A stretch of 64,000 bases of DNA from Prochlorococcus sp. AG-402-K04. Its GTDB lineage: Bacteria; Cyanobacteriota; Cyanobacteriia; PCC-6307; Cyanobiaceae. The position numbers and the translations under genes are program-made. Shown one piece after another: positions 9,297 through 17,900 of the stretch; the first letter of the stretch is position 1, and every line of letters starts with the position of its first letter. Where the stretch lies: NCBI GenBank assembly GCA_003216895.1, contig QCID01000003.1, positions 40,746 through 104,745 of the forward strand, in the 5' to 3' direction. The notes under the pieces are model-generated. The model had not been told where the DNA came from. It saw only the letters and a list, made by a program, of their open reading frames with translations, and ran no database searches.

Positions 9297-9818
9297 TAAA
9301 TTTTCTCTAGCTATTACTCTTTTGTCTTTAAACCAATTTACGATTATCTTTCTAGATTCTTCTTCCATTATTCCCTTTTCAATCAACATTTTGTGATGGG
9401 CACTTTTATGTTCCGCTAGATTAATAGTTCCACCTAGCGCACCTCTCTTTGGATCTTCAGATCCATAGATAATCTTTCCCATCCTTGCTTGTATTAATGC
9501 TCCTGCGCACATTGGACATGGCTCAAGATTTACTATCAATGTACAGTCATTAAATCTCCAATCATTATTAATCCAAGAAGCTTGTCTAAGCGCTACTAAC
9601 TCAGCATGACCCAAAGGATCTTTCATTGTTTCCCTTCTATTTCCCCCATAGCCAATACATCTACCATCTTTGTCGAGAATAACTGCAGCAATAGGAACTT
9701 CTCCTCTTTCGCCTACAAGTTTTGCTTTCGTTAGCAACCTTGTCATCCATTTTATTTTTTCTTCCTGACTCAGTGCGATTGGTTTTGACAATTTTTTAGA
9801 TGTTTGGAGAATTATCAA
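9279..9818 (-). CDS. tadA: tRNA-specific adenosine-34 deaminase TadA
   Basis: The 179-residue cytidine/deoxycytidylate deaminase-fold protein has the zinc and catalytic motif HAE at 71-73 and PCPMCAGAL with Cys101 and Cys104. TadA converts A34 to inosine in tRNA-Arg(ACG), allowing CGN decoding. The first ~20 residues are an extension relative to the usual form. The final 18 bp overlap the convergent aminotransferase gene. It is divergent from the PLP decarboxylase over 82 bp. Confidence 0.92.
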   Translation of the reverse strand: MIILQTSKKLSKPIALSQEEKIKWMTRLLTKAKLVGERGEVPIAAVILDKDGRCIGYGGNRRETMKDPLGHAELVALRQASWINNDWRFNDCTLIVNLEPCPMCAGALIQARMGKIIYGSEDPKRGALGGTINLAEHKSAHHKMLIEKGIMEEESRKIIVNWFKDKRVIARENLSSKLR

Positions 9819-9900
9819 ATAAAATGGTTATCTAGAGATTAATCATTTTTTTTTGTTTTGAACTGGATCATCCAATACTACAAATAGAGACTTATTTTCT

Positions 9901-11271
9901 TTGGACCCTTTCGCATCACCTCACAATTTAGATACTGAACTGCGTTCTTTACTTGCTCAAGCCTCAAGTAATCTTTGTGATTGGTTTGCTGATTCAGCCA
10001 GTCAAGGTCCAATGCCTGATTCATTTAGCTTGCCAGAGGTCTATCCAGCAAAAGAAGGTATTTCTAATAAAGTTTTACTTAGCGAACTTCAATCATTAAT
10101 GAATGGTTCCTACCGACCATTGCATCCAGGATCTCTTGCTCATTTGGATCCACCTCCTCTGTCAGCTTCAATAGTGGGAGAACTAATTTGTGCAGGTTTA
10201 AATAATAATCTTTTAGCCGATGAATTATCCCCTAGTTTGTCATCCTTGGAAAGAAAACTATGCAAATGGTTTTGTCACAAGCTGGGTCTTGGGGATTTGT
10301 CTGGAGGTGTAGCGGCTAGTGGTGGAAGTTTGAGTAATTTAATGGCTTTAGTAATGGCAAGAAATATTTCTGGGCTAGAAAGTGATCCTAATGCTGTTTT
10401 TTTTGCAAGTGATGATTGTCATGTTTCATTCTCAAAAGCTCTTAGGATTATGGGTCTAAAACAGGAATCTCTACAAAAAATTTCTACAGATGAAAACGGT
10501 AAATTAAAAATTTCTAGTTTACATACAACTTTAAATAAAATTAAATCTCAGGGAAAAAAGTGCTTTGCTGTAGTAGCGACAGCAGGAACTACTGTAAGAG
10601 GATCTATTGATCCACTATTTGAGATAGCTCAATTTTGTAAAAAAGAGAATGTTTGGCTTCATGTTGATGGCGCGATTGGTGGGGTTTTTGGTTTATCAGA
10701 AAAAACTTCAGAAATTGTTCAAGGCTTAGGTTCCGCTGACTCTTTAACTATTAATCCACAGAAATTATTAGGCATACCAAAAACTTCTTCTTTATTACTT
10801 GTCGCTAATAAAAAACATCTTTCTTCAACATTTTCAACTGGACTACCTTATGCCGAACCAATCACAGGAGATGACTTCCATGGAGGAGAACTTGGAATTC
10901 AAGGTACTAGATCTGCCGAGACATTGAAATTGTGGATTGGCTTAAGAAAATTGGGGGAACAGGGGATTGAAAAAATACTTTTAGATTCTATTAAAAGAAG
11001 ATGTTATTTGGAATCAATAATTGATTCATCAAAATTTAAAATAATATCAGGACCTCTTCATCTTTTAGCTTTTACACCTATTAATTATAGTTCTTCTCAA
11101 GCATCAGATTGGTCTATAAAAACTAGAAACTTTTTGTTAGCCAATAAGTTTATGCTCTCTAGACCAATGTATGGAGATAGATATTATTTAAAAGCTGTTT
11201 TGGGAAACCCTAGTACGAAATTCGATGATTTAGAAACTTTATCTAATATTATCAATCATTCAACTAGTTGA
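9901..11271 (+). CDS. PLP-dependent group II decarboxylase
   Basis: The 456-residue enzyme has the group II amino acid decarboxylase fold: a substrate-side segment MNGSYRPLHPGSLAHLDPPP, a cofactor region GGVAASGGSLSNLMAL, the ring-stacking/Asp segment WLHVDGAIGG, and Schiff-base Lys in NPQKLLGIPKTSS. Relatives include diaminobutyrate, glutamate and aspartate decarboxylases; the precise substrate cannot be read from sequence. The classical DPHKW around the lysine is replaced by NPQKLL, so this is a divergent branch. The start is TTG. A small membrane protein gene follows 7 bp downstream and is probably co-transcribed. Confidence 0.85.
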   Translation: MDPFASPHNLDTELRSLLAQASSNLCDWFADSASQGPMPDSFSLPEVYPAKEGISNKVLLSELQSLMNGSYRPLHPGSLAHLDPPPLSASIVGELICAGLNNNLLADELSPSLSSLERKLCKWFCHKLGLGDLSGGVAASGGSLSNLMALVMARNISGLESDPNAVFFASDDCHVSFSKALRIMGLKQESLQKISTDENGKLKISSLHTTLNKIKSQGKKCFAVVATAGTTVRGSIDPLFEIAQFCKKENVWLHVDGAIGGVFGLSEKTSEIVQGLGSADSLTINPQKLLGIPKTSSLLLVANKKHLSSTFSTGLPYAEPITGDDFHGGELGIQGTRSAETLKLWIGLRKLGEQGIEKILLDSIKRRCYLESIIDSSKFKIISGPLHLLAFTPINYSSSQASDWSIKTRNFLLANKFMLSRPMYGDRYYLKAVLGNPSTKFDDLETLSNIINHSTS

Positions 11272-11278
11272 TTTTAAT

Positions 11279-11470
11279 ATGAATAAAGATTTTTCTAACA
11301 AAAAAAATATACTTGCTTCAATAACAGCTTTAATATCAATTATTGTTGGCTTAATTTATTTGGCTTTGGTTTTTGCTTTAGATTTCAGAGGTCCGATGAG
11401 TCCTCCTCCCTCAGAGGCCTTGATCTCGGTGGTAGCTTTTTCAGATTCTTTTCAACGAGCGGATCAATAA
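11279..11470 (+). CDS. Small single-helix membrane protein
   Basis: The 63-residue protein has one strong transmembrane segment (about residues 12-34) followed by DFRGPMSPPPSEAL, a proline-rich motif that I recall from picocyanobacterial small proteins. It begins 7 bp after the decarboxylase stop, suggesting co-transcription. Its last ~28 codons overlap the 3' end of the convergent GTPase gene, so the coding sequence there is double-read. Function is unknown; the overlap with a strong gene makes the exact C-terminus less secure. Confidence 0.6.
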   Translation: MNKDFSNKKNILASITALISIIVGLIYLALVFALDFRGPMSPPPSEALISVVAFSDSFQRADQ

Positions 11471-12938
11471 CTCTTTCATAAGCTCGCCTAATAAAATTTT
11501 TGAAATACTCATCTCTTTTGTTTAAGTTGTAGTGATATTCAACAACTTCTTGTATCCCTCCATCTCCCCAGCTTTGGTCTTGTTGGAAATAAGTTATAAA
11601 GCTTGCCCCCGCAATTCTAGTGAGCCAAGATACACTTATGCCTTGAATTACTTTGCTAACAACTAACGTAGGTAATGATAAACTTAAAGTTGAACTTATT
11701 AGTGAAACTCCACCTTTAACTAAACCCATAGTTGCAAGTATTTTACATACAGAAAGCGCTAAATTCTTAGCCCTTTCATTTGTAAGTTTAACACCATAAA
11801 TGTTAGCTATTTCTATTACCATTTGTGCATTAACGGCCGCCGCCGCGATCATATCTACAACAGGAAGTGGAGTTAGTACTAATACACCGCTGCTGAACCA
11901 ACCATACTTATCGATACATCTCTTTGCTGATTGACTTCTTTGTTTAATTAACAATTTTTTTCCTTCTTTCCCGAGATTGCTACATTGTAGTAATATATTA
12001 TCTGCAATTAACTCTTCACCTTCTTCATGTAAGATATTTGCTAATCTTCTAATTAAACTGTTGATTTCAGGGGCTGGTTGATAGGGCTTTTTACCAGAGA
12101 TTGCAATTGTTTGAGGTGACGCTGATGTACAAATAATATCCTTTGGTTCAATAAAATCACTACATCTAGAATTTAGAATTTCAAGTAATCTTTTTTCTTC
12201 ATTTTCTCCTCTTAAATCTATTTTATTAAGAACAAGTAAAAGTCTTTTTCCTGATTTTGACAAACTCCTAATTATTCTTGTTTCTTCAGATCGTAAATCA
12301 CCTTCGATTACTACTAACATTAAATCAGATTTACGTGCTTCTATTAACGCACTCTTTTCTCTTTCTCTACCTCCTCTCCCGGCTTCTAATATTCCTGGAG
12401 TATCTATGATTTTAATCCCTCTTGGAAGTCCTTTAAGTTTTAGCCGGAATGTTTCTTTTTCTCTTGTTGAGCCCATTTCAGGACTAACTTTGCCTACTAT
12501 TTTTTTTAACAGAGCTCTTATTAGTGATGTTTTACCGCTAGAGCCAATTCCAAAAACTACTAAAATAATATCTCCTCTGTCTAACTCTAATGAGACTCTA
12601 TCCTTTTCATCCTTTAAGGCCCTGGCCTTGACTTTATCATTTATTAATTTGATTAATTGATCAATACTTTTCAATGATTTACCTGCAGCTTGCTTTTTGC
12701 TGGTTAATGATAAATCTATTAACTTTTTTTCATCTTTGATTTTTAATATTGAGTTTAGACTATTTAGCAACCAATTTATTTTCTTTGAATAACTTAGACC
12801 ACCTATTATTAATATGGTGATTAATATAGCAGGTATATTTATTGATCTAATTATTGCTCCAACAAAGCTTACAAATATCAAAATAATTAAGATTATAAAT
12901 ATATAAAATATTATTTTTCTTGAATTATAGATTTTCAT
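11385..12938 (-). CDS. Membrane-associated GTPase with DUF697 domain
   Basis: The 517-residue protein starts with two hydrophobic helices (about 9-31 and 32-52), then an Era/TrmE-like GTPase domain with P-loop GIGSSGKTS, G3 DTPG, G4 NKIDL and a G5-like TSA. The C-terminal region (about 340-450, PLPVVDMIAAAAVNAQMVIEIANIYG) matches DUF697, a membrane-interacting domain. This architecture is common in cyanobacteria and plastids, with suggested roles in membrane or ribosome homeostasis that are not proven. It is the last gene of a bioY-lspA-GTPase group on the minus strand and overlaps the small membrane gene at its 3' end. Confidence 0.87.
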   Translation of the reverse strand: MKIYNSRKIIFYIFIILIILIFVSFVGAIIRSINIPAILITILIIGGLSYSKKINWLLNSLNSILKIKDEKKLIDLSLTSKKQAAGKSLKSIDQLIKLINDKVKARALKDEKDRVSLELDRGDIILVVFGIGSSGKTSLIRALLKKIVGKVSPEMGSTREKETFRLKLKGLPRGIKIIDTPGILEAGRGGREREKSALIEARKSDLMLVVIEGDLRSEETRIIRSLSKSGKRLLLVLNKIDLRGENEEKRLLEILNSRCSDFIEPKDIICTSASPQTIAISGKKPYQPAPEINSLIRRLANILHEEGEELIADNILLQCSNLGKEGKKLLIKQRSQSAKRCIDKYGWFSSGVLVLTPLPVVDMIAAAAVNAQMVIEIANIYGVKLTNERAKNLALSVCKILATMGLVKGGVSLISSTLSLSLPTLVVSKVIQGISVSWLTRIAGASFITYFQQDQSWGDGGIQEVVEYHYNLNKRDEYFKNFIRRAYERVIDPLVEKNLKKLPPRSRPLREEDSSDL

Positions 12939-12952
12939 ATTATAACTTTCAT

Positions 12953-13432
12953 TTACTTAAATCCTGCTTTATCTTTGGTTTTAACTATATCAATTATAAA
13001 ACAAATTATAGCAATGTTTATTGAAATATCTGCTACATTAAAAATAGGAAAATTTATGGGAACTAACTCCAAAAAATCTATAACATAACCTTTGAATAAT
13101 CTATCAATTCCATTGCCTAAAGTGCCACCTAAAAGATATGCAAGTCCAATAAAATTCCAATGAGATCTTGGTGGAAATTTTAATATAACGGTGATTAATA
13201 ATAATGAGGCTAAAATACTTATAATAGTAAGAAAGTTCGGGTAATTGCTAAACAGACTAAATGCAGCGCCTTTGTTTTTTACTAAGGTGAAATTTAATAA
13301 ATTGGGAACAATATTTATAGATCTATTAAATCCTAATGTACTTAATACTATGAATTTACTGACTTGGTCTAATAAAATAATGTAAAAGGAGTATACTATT
13401 ATCTTCATACTTCTACTCTTTAATGATTTCAT
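12953..13432 (-). CDS. lspA: Signal peptidase II (prolipoprotein)
   Basis: This aspartic membrane peptidase removes signal peptides from diacylglyceryl-modified lipoproteins. Signatures are the N-terminal DQVSKF, NKGAAFSLF, GGTLGNGIDRLFKGYVIDFLEL with the first catalytic Asp, and FNVADISINI with the second. Four transmembrane helices are evident. The ORF track starts at 13486, but that start lies inside bioY; the ATG at 13432 overlaps the bioY stop as ATGA and gives 159 residues, the normal family length. Translational coupling with bioY is likely. The window contains a probable client, the DevB lipoprotein. Confidence 0.93.
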   Translation of the reverse strand: MKSLKSRSMKIIVYSFYIILLDQVSKFIVLSTLGFNRSINIVPNLLNFTLVKNKGAAFSLFSNYPNFLTIISILASLLLITVILKFPPRSHWNFIGLAYLLGGTLGNGIDRLFKGYVIDFLELVPINFPIFNVADISINIAIICFIIDIVKTKDKAGFK

Positions 13433-14001
13433 TTTACTATTAAGATACGTCTTAATAATATAGAAAATAGACTTATTGAGATGCATAGTAATAATTGAGT
13501 TGGGAAGGGTATAAAAGTATTTATTAAGATAAGATCGAATAAATTATCTACCCAAATCCCCAATGTTTTACCAATAATAAGAAAAATAATACCTATAAAA
13601 TGCACAATACATAATGAAAAGCCCGTATAAAATGAATAATTAATTAAATTAGCTTTTGAATTTTGTTTGGCTAAGCAACCACATATCCAAGCAGCAGGAA
13701 TCAATCCTAATAAGTAACCAAATTCATGAGTCAGGATATAACCAACACTACCTCCTCCATGAAAAACAGGTAAATAGAATAAACCTATAATCAGATAGGA
13801 AATTGCAGAAATTGTTCCTATTTGAGGTCCGCAAAGCAATGAAGTCAAGAGGACGCCCTGTATTTGCCAAGTGCTATATAGTGGAATAATTGAGAGAGAT
13901 AGGTCTTCTTGAGGAAAAATTATTGATGACGGTAGCATTGCGAATATAATGATTATCATTACGCCTGTTATTGCTTTTAAACCGCTGCTAAATTTGTTCA
14001 A
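13429..14001 (-). CDS. bioY: Biotin transporter BioY (ECF S component)
   Basis: The 190-residue protein has about six transmembrane helices and BioY-type segments: WQIQGVLLTSLLCGPQIGTISAISYLIIG and LPVFHGGGSVGYILTHEFGYLLGLIPAAWICG. BioY is the biotin-binding S component of energy-coupling factor transporters and in some bacteria works without dedicated EcfA/T. No ECF ATPase or T component is adjacent here. Its stop overlaps the lspA start by 4 bp. It is divergent from sipA across 84 bp, in which a TATAAT hexamer is visible. Confidence 0.9.
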   Translation of the reverse strand: MNKFSSGLKAITGVMIIIIFAMLPSSIIFPQEDLSLSIIPLYSTWQIQGVLLTSLLCGPQIGTISAISYLIIGLFYLPVFHGGGSVGYILTHEFGYLLGLIPAAWICGCLAKQNSKANLINYSFYTGFSLCIVHFIGIIFLIIGKTLGIWVDNLFDLILINTFIPFPTQLLLCISISLFSILLRRILIVK

Positions 14002-14060
14002 TGAATTTAATTAGCCGATCTTATACATTATTATTTACAAATTGAATGATATGTCAATAT

Positions 14061-14066
14061 TATAAT
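14061..14066 (+). promoter_or_regulatory. Possible -10 element for sipA
   Basis: A TATAAT hexamer sits 20 bp upstream of the sipA ATG in the bioY-sipA divergent spacer. The spacing would leave a very short 5' leader. No convincing -35 element accompanies it, and in AT-rich DNA such hexamers arise by chance. Confidence 0.3.
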
Positions 14067-14085
14067 TGATAACTATTTATTCGTA

Positions 14086-14307
14086 ATGAAATTTTCAGTT
14101 GGAGAAAAAGTATCCTTACAAGTACCTTTGCCATATTTGAAGACAGCAGATTCTATATCAATCTTAAGACCTCCAGATCTTGTATCTCTTGATGAGGTTG
14201 GCGTAATAATGGGAATAAGGACAAATGATTTATTAGAAGTAAAATTTAGAAGGGGTAATTTCTTGATTCCTTCTGAAAGACTTAGGATTTTTAGTATGGA
14301 CGACTGA
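14086..14307 (+). CDS. sipA: SipA, NblS-interacting regulator (DUF3148)
   Basis: The 73-residue protein matches SipA throughout: VGEKVSLQVPLPYLKTADS, the strongly conserved LRPPDLVSLDEVG, and a short beta-rich C-terminus. SipA is a small SH3-like protein that binds the ATP-binding domain of the sensor kinase NblS (Hik33), the essential high-light and stress kinase of cyanobacteria. The family assignment rests on my recollection of the PYLKTAD and RPPDLV motifs. It stands alone between divergent bioY and the convergent peptidase gene. Confidence 0.8.
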   Translation: MKFSVGEKVSLQVPLPYLKTADSISILRPPDLVSLDEVGVIMGIRTNDLLEVKFRRGNFLIPSERLRIFSMDD

Positions 14308-14321
14308 TAATTAAATGAGAT

Positions 14322-15572
14322 TTAATTAGTATTCCATTTTTTATCGATTTTACGAATAACTTCTTTGCTACTGCATACGCTTAGCAATGGTTTATTTAAA
14401 TATTTACGAGCAGCATCCTTGATTTCTTTACCAGTTATACTTTCGAGTCTGAGTAGAATTTCTTTATCGTGATTCTTGGTTAGACCAATTCCTAAAAGAT
14501 GAGCTTTATGTTCAGCTCTTTGACTAATACTCTGCAAGGAATGAGCCATTTGACCTCGGTATTTTATCTTTACAAGATCTAATTCTTCAGCAGAGATTTC
14601 ACTATTGATAATTGTTTCCCAGCAATCTTTAAGTAATTGAAGAGTAATGATTGCTTTATCTTCAGTTGTAGAAGCATGAACAATAAATGGTGCTTGATTC
14701 TCTCTAATAGGATGATAAACCCCTGCTTCATAAACTACTCCATACTTTTCTCTGAGAACCTTAAATAATAAGCTTGACATTCCATAACCTAAGTAACATG
14801 ACAATAATCTAAGTAAAATATCAGATTTATTGTCATATCTAATTGTTGCTTTGCCTAGAAGTAGAATCACTTGTTTTGTATTTAATGAACGTGTGCAAAT
14901 ACTGCTACTTTGTTTGAATAGATTTTCAATTTTATTACTATTTTCAAATGTTTTATTTTGGTAGTTAATATTTTTACTAATCTCCTTGAATTCAATTCTA
15001 TTTTTTATATAGTCATCTAAATTAATTGGAAAACTTCCTGAAATTACTAAGTTTTTTTTTCTATGAATTAATGTGCTTGCGATTTGCAATATATGTTCTT
15101 TATTGATTTTATTTATATCGTCGATTGATCCTAGTGGATCATGTCCATATGGACCATCGCCGTATACCATCTTTCTCCAGCCATCGAATGCTAATTGATA
15201 TGTACTCTCTTTTTGTCTTTTGATGGCTTTTATCGTTAGATCTTTTTCTAATTCAACCTGATCTACTTGAAGTAAAGGTTTTGTAATCATCCAACCAATT
15301 AAAGGAATAAGTTTATAAGCATCAATTTCGACACATTTAAGACTTATTAAAAGACCATCTTCGAATGTATCACAGTTCAAATGTGCACCAGAATTTTCTA
15401 CAATTTCAGCTATTTGATTATTATTGTATGGTCCACAACCTCTAAGCATGGTTGAGGTTAAAAGTTGATGAATTCCTTTTTTATCCTTTGGATCATTCCT
15501 ACTACCGTCTTCTATCCATAGTTTGGCCGACATTATATTTTTGATATTATGTTTGTCTAGAATTATGTTCAT
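14322..15572 (-). CDS. M16 peptidase-like protein lacking the zinc motif
   Basis: The 416-residue protein has two M16 (insulinase/processing peptidase) lobes. At the position of the inverted zinc motif HxxEH it reads IHQLLTSTMLRGCG, so catalytic residues are missing. The C-terminal lobe keeps the family features (REKYGVVYEAGVYHP). Such proteins pair with an active M16 subunit, as in mitochondrial processing peptidase alpha/beta. The active partner gene lies 2 bp upstream on the same strand, which supports a heterodimer. The natural substrate is unknown. Confidence 0.9.
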   Translation of the reverse strand: MNIILDKHNIKNIMSAKLWIEDGSRNDPKDKKGIHQLLTSTMLRGCGPYNNNQIAEIVENSGAHLNCDTFEDGLLISLKCVEIDAYKLIPLIGWMITKPLLQVDQVELEKDLTIKAIKRQKESTYQLAFDGWRKMVYGDGPYGHDPLGSIDDINKINKEHILQIASTLIHRKKNLVISGSFPINLDDYIKNRIEFKEISKNINYQNKTFENSNKIENLFKQSSSICTRSLNTKQVILLLGKATIRYDNKSDILLRLLSCYLGYGMSSLLFKVLREKYGVVYEAGVYHPIRENQAPFIVHASTTEDKAIITLQLLKDCWETIINSEISAEELDLVKIKYRGQMAHSLQSISQRAEHKAHLLGIGLTKNHDKEILLRLESITGKEIKDAARKYLNKPLLSVCSSKEVIRKIDKKWNTN

Positions 15573-15574
15573 AT

Positions 15575-16807
15575 TTATTCCTCTGGTTCAGCAATTAATG
15601 TGAATGCATTGTCTGGATTGAATAATGGAAATATTAATTCATTTAGGCGTGCGATTGTCCAATATGAAATATCATCTATTGATTTTAAGATTGACTGGTG
15701 CCGACCCCACAGAGCTTGATTTCCTAATGTTGAGGCGATTTGAGAGCTTAATTCTAAACCAAAATAAATGTTATTTATGACCAATTTTTTTGCACGTTCT
15801 AAATCTTTATTAGTAACTAAATCTTTAGTTATTTCTGTAAGGATGTTATTGATTTCACTTTCAGCTATTTCAAGGTTCTCCTGAGGACAACTCACATCTA
15901 GAAGAATTAACCCTCCTTCTTCAAGGATTTGTAAATCTATATCTATTGATTCAATAATACGTTTTTCTTCTCTTAGGTCCTTAACAATAAGGCTACTTTT
16001 ACCTTCGCATAATATTGTGGCGGCAATTTCTGCTCCTAAAATTAAGATCTGCTCTTTTGCCGGTGGAAGTTTCCAGGCTTTCAATATTCTTCCTCCCTCA
16101 AGCCTTGGAATAGTTTCTTTTTTATAGCCCTTATTAAATGTAGTTTCGGTACTTTTATTTGTTTCTTCTGATATTGTTTTTAATTCCTTAAGTTTACTAT
16201 TGTTAATTATCGAATATATTTCTTTTGGTAATTCTCCCGCTATACATAATGTACAATTTTTACCTACATAATGATTTTCGTGGAATATTTTCATTTGTTT
16301 AGTATTTATACTTTTTACAGTTTTTTCGTCACCAAGTATTGGTTTGGAATATCTATGAGGTGTCAAACATTCCTTTAATAATTTCATATAAATTATTTCA
16401 TCGGGTTGTTCAATATTTTGTGCGATTTCCTCTAAAACAACTTCTTTCTCTATTTCAAATGCACCTCCTTCAATTTTAGGAAATAATAACAATTCTAATA
16501 TCAATTTTAGTCCTTCTTCTATCTTTTCAGGTGGCACTAAAACGTGAAAGTGAACATCGTCTAACCCCGTTGCAGCATTACTACTTCCACCAAGAGATTC
16601 AATTTTTAAATCGAATTCACCTTCTTTAAGGTTCTTACTCCCTTTGAATATCATGTGCTCTAAGAAATGAGCCATACCTTCTTCATCTTTTCTTTCATAA
16701 AGACTTCCTCCTTTGCACCAAAAGTCAATACAAGTCAATGTTGATTGTTCTATATCAGCTACAACACATGTAGCACCATTAGGTAATGACCAATGATTTA
16801 CCTTCAT
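15575..16807 (-). CDS. M16 zinc peptidase, catalytic subunit
   Basis: The 410-residue protein carries the inverted zinc-binding motif H47-F-L-E50-H51 (MAHFLEHMIFKGS) and a downstream Glu cluster (EKEVVLEEIAQN, about 119-130) that supplies the third zinc ligand. It has the two-lobe M16B size of processing peptidases. It sits immediately upstream of the noncatalytic homologue and is presumably translated with it. Possible roles are peptide turnover or signal-peptide degradation. It is divergent from pcyA across 361 bp. Confidence 0.92.
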   Translation of the reverse strand: MKVNHWSLPNGATCVVADIEQSTLTCIDFWCKGGSLYERKDEEGMAHFLEHMIFKGSKNLKEGEFDLKIESLGGSSNAATGLDDVHFHVLVPPEKIEEGLKLILELLLFPKIEGGAFEIEKEVVLEEIAQNIEQPDEIIYMKLLKECLTPHRYSKPILGDEKTVKSINTKQMKIFHENHYVGKNCTLCIAGELPKEIYSIINNSKLKELKTISEETNKSTETTFNKGYKKETIPRLEGGRILKAWKLPPAKEQILILGAEIAATILCEGKSSLIVKDLREEKRIIESIDIDLQILEEGGLILLDVSCPQENLEIAESEINNILTEITKDLVTNKDLERAKKLVINNIYFGLELSSQIASTLGNQALWGRHQSILKSIDDISYWTIARLNELIFPLFNPDNAFTLIAEPEE

Positions 16808-17168
16808 TCTATATATCTTAAAGGATTCTATATCTTTATGCTATATGAATCTATGATGATAGGATTTATAACTTTAAAATGCGATGTTTTGAAATTTATT
16901 AAATTGTAAAAGATGAATTCATTATCTATATGATTGAAAATCTATATTTTATTTTATATTTATACTATCATTTTCACTTCTTTATTATTAGTATATTCTT
17001 CTTTTTCTAATTTCAACCTTTGGACCCTTGGTTTTTATTAACTAATCTTTGCACAAAAAAGTCTTTTTTTAACTTCTTTTTAGCCTTAATAATAATATAA
17101 TATTGTGTAAGCATAATTATAATAAAACGTTTCTATGAATCTTATCCAAACCCATTTATCTTGAGTTC
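16808..17168. other. Intergenic region between M16 peptidase and pcyA
   Basis: This 361-bp spacer is the longest clear gene-free stretch in the window. It is very AT-rich, with T-runs and several possible -10 hexamers, including TATAAT at 17118-17123 about 45 bp before pcyA. I found no tRNA-like cloverleaf, no strong inverted repeat and no ORF longer than about 23 codons. It must hold promoters for both divergent genes, and could hide a small RNA that cannot be recognised by eye. Confidence 0.6.
17118..17123 (+). promoter_or_regulatory. Possible -10 element for pcyA operon
   Basis: TATAAT lies about 45 bp upstream of the proposed pcyA TTG start, with a suitable distance for a short leader. 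No matching -35 hexamer at 16-18 bp is evident, and the surrounding sequence is rich in similar AT strings. Confidence 0.3.
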
Positions 17169-17900
17169 TTGGTTTTGAAATCAGTTTTTTGTGATCAAAG
17201 TAACTTGAATCCTCTTTTGCTTGAGGCTTTCGAACTCATCAAGAATAGAATCCATTCGCTGCCTGATGTTGAACCTTTAAATATTTATCCAAAGTCGAGC
17301 AAGATTTGTAGCAGTATAAATAAAGAGGAATTATTTATTGTTAACGAGTTTTATCAAGCAAAAGGATTTAGAAAAATTCATTTGGAAGTTGCAAAGCTTG
17401 GAAAATCATTGCAAATACTTCATTGTGTTCTTTTCCCTGACCCATGTTATGAACTCCCCATATTTGGCGCTGATTTGGTAGTTAATTTAAATAATATCTC
17501 CGCTGCCATTGTTGATTTATCGCCTGTAGGGAAACATTTGCCTGATTCCCTCATCACTCAAATGAGATCATTAAAAGTCCCTAAATTCACTGAACCTGGT
17601 AAGTTGCCGGAATGGGGAGTTATCTTTTCTCCTTATGTATGCTTTATTCGTCCAGTTGATTTTCTCGAAGAAAAATTATTTTTAAAGCTTATTGATCAAT
17701 ATTTGTCACTATTATTATCTTTATTAGTTAGTGTAGAGGCAGACGAAATTAATTCGTTGGATACAATGAGCAGACTTAATTATCAAAAACGATATTGTTC
17801 AAATCAAAAACTTAATAGTAAGACTAGAGCTATTCTAGCTAAATTTTTTAGTTCATCTTGGGCAGATGAATATATCAATACAATACTTTTTGAATGTTAG
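17169..17900 (+). CDS. pcyA: Phycocyanobilin:ferredoxin oxidoreductase
   Basis: The 243-residue enzyme reduces biliverdin IXalpha to phycocyanobilin with ferredoxin electrons. The active-site pair appears as His85 in LQILHCVLFP and Asp102 in IFGADLVV, matching His88 and Asp105 of the Synechocystis enzyme. The length is normal. The start is TTG; a second TTG lies two codons later. Prochlorococcus mostly lacks phycobilisomes, so the bilin may serve residual phycoerythrin or signalling. The stop overlaps the start of the devB-like gene by 7 bp, giving translational coupling with an exporter. Confidence 0.95.
   Translation: MVLKSVFCDQSNLNPLLLEAFELIKNRIHSLPDVEPLNIYPKSSKICSSINKEELFIVNEFYQAKGFRKIHLEVAKLGKSLQILHCVLFPDPCYELPIFGADLVVNLNNISAAIVDLSPVGKHLPDSLITQMRSLKVPKFTEPGKLPEWGVIFSPYVCFIRPVDFLEEKLFLKLIDQYLSLLLSLLVSVEADEINSLDTMSRLNYQKRYCSNQKLNSKTRAILAKFFSSSWADEYINTILFEC

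Noticed and set aside
11385-11470. The overlap of the small membrane ORF with the GTPase as proof that the small ORF is false
   Set aside because: The N-terminal two thirds lie outside the GTPase gene and carry a clear membrane helix and a recognisable GPMSPPPSEAL motif, so I kept it.
13433-13486. Upstream start for lspA
   Set aside because: It lies within bioY and adds residues absent from the family; the ATGA overlap at 13432 is a better start.
16838-16909. 23-codon ORF in the M16-pcyA spacer
   Set aside because: It is too short, has AT-driven codons and no ribosome binding site or recognisable product.
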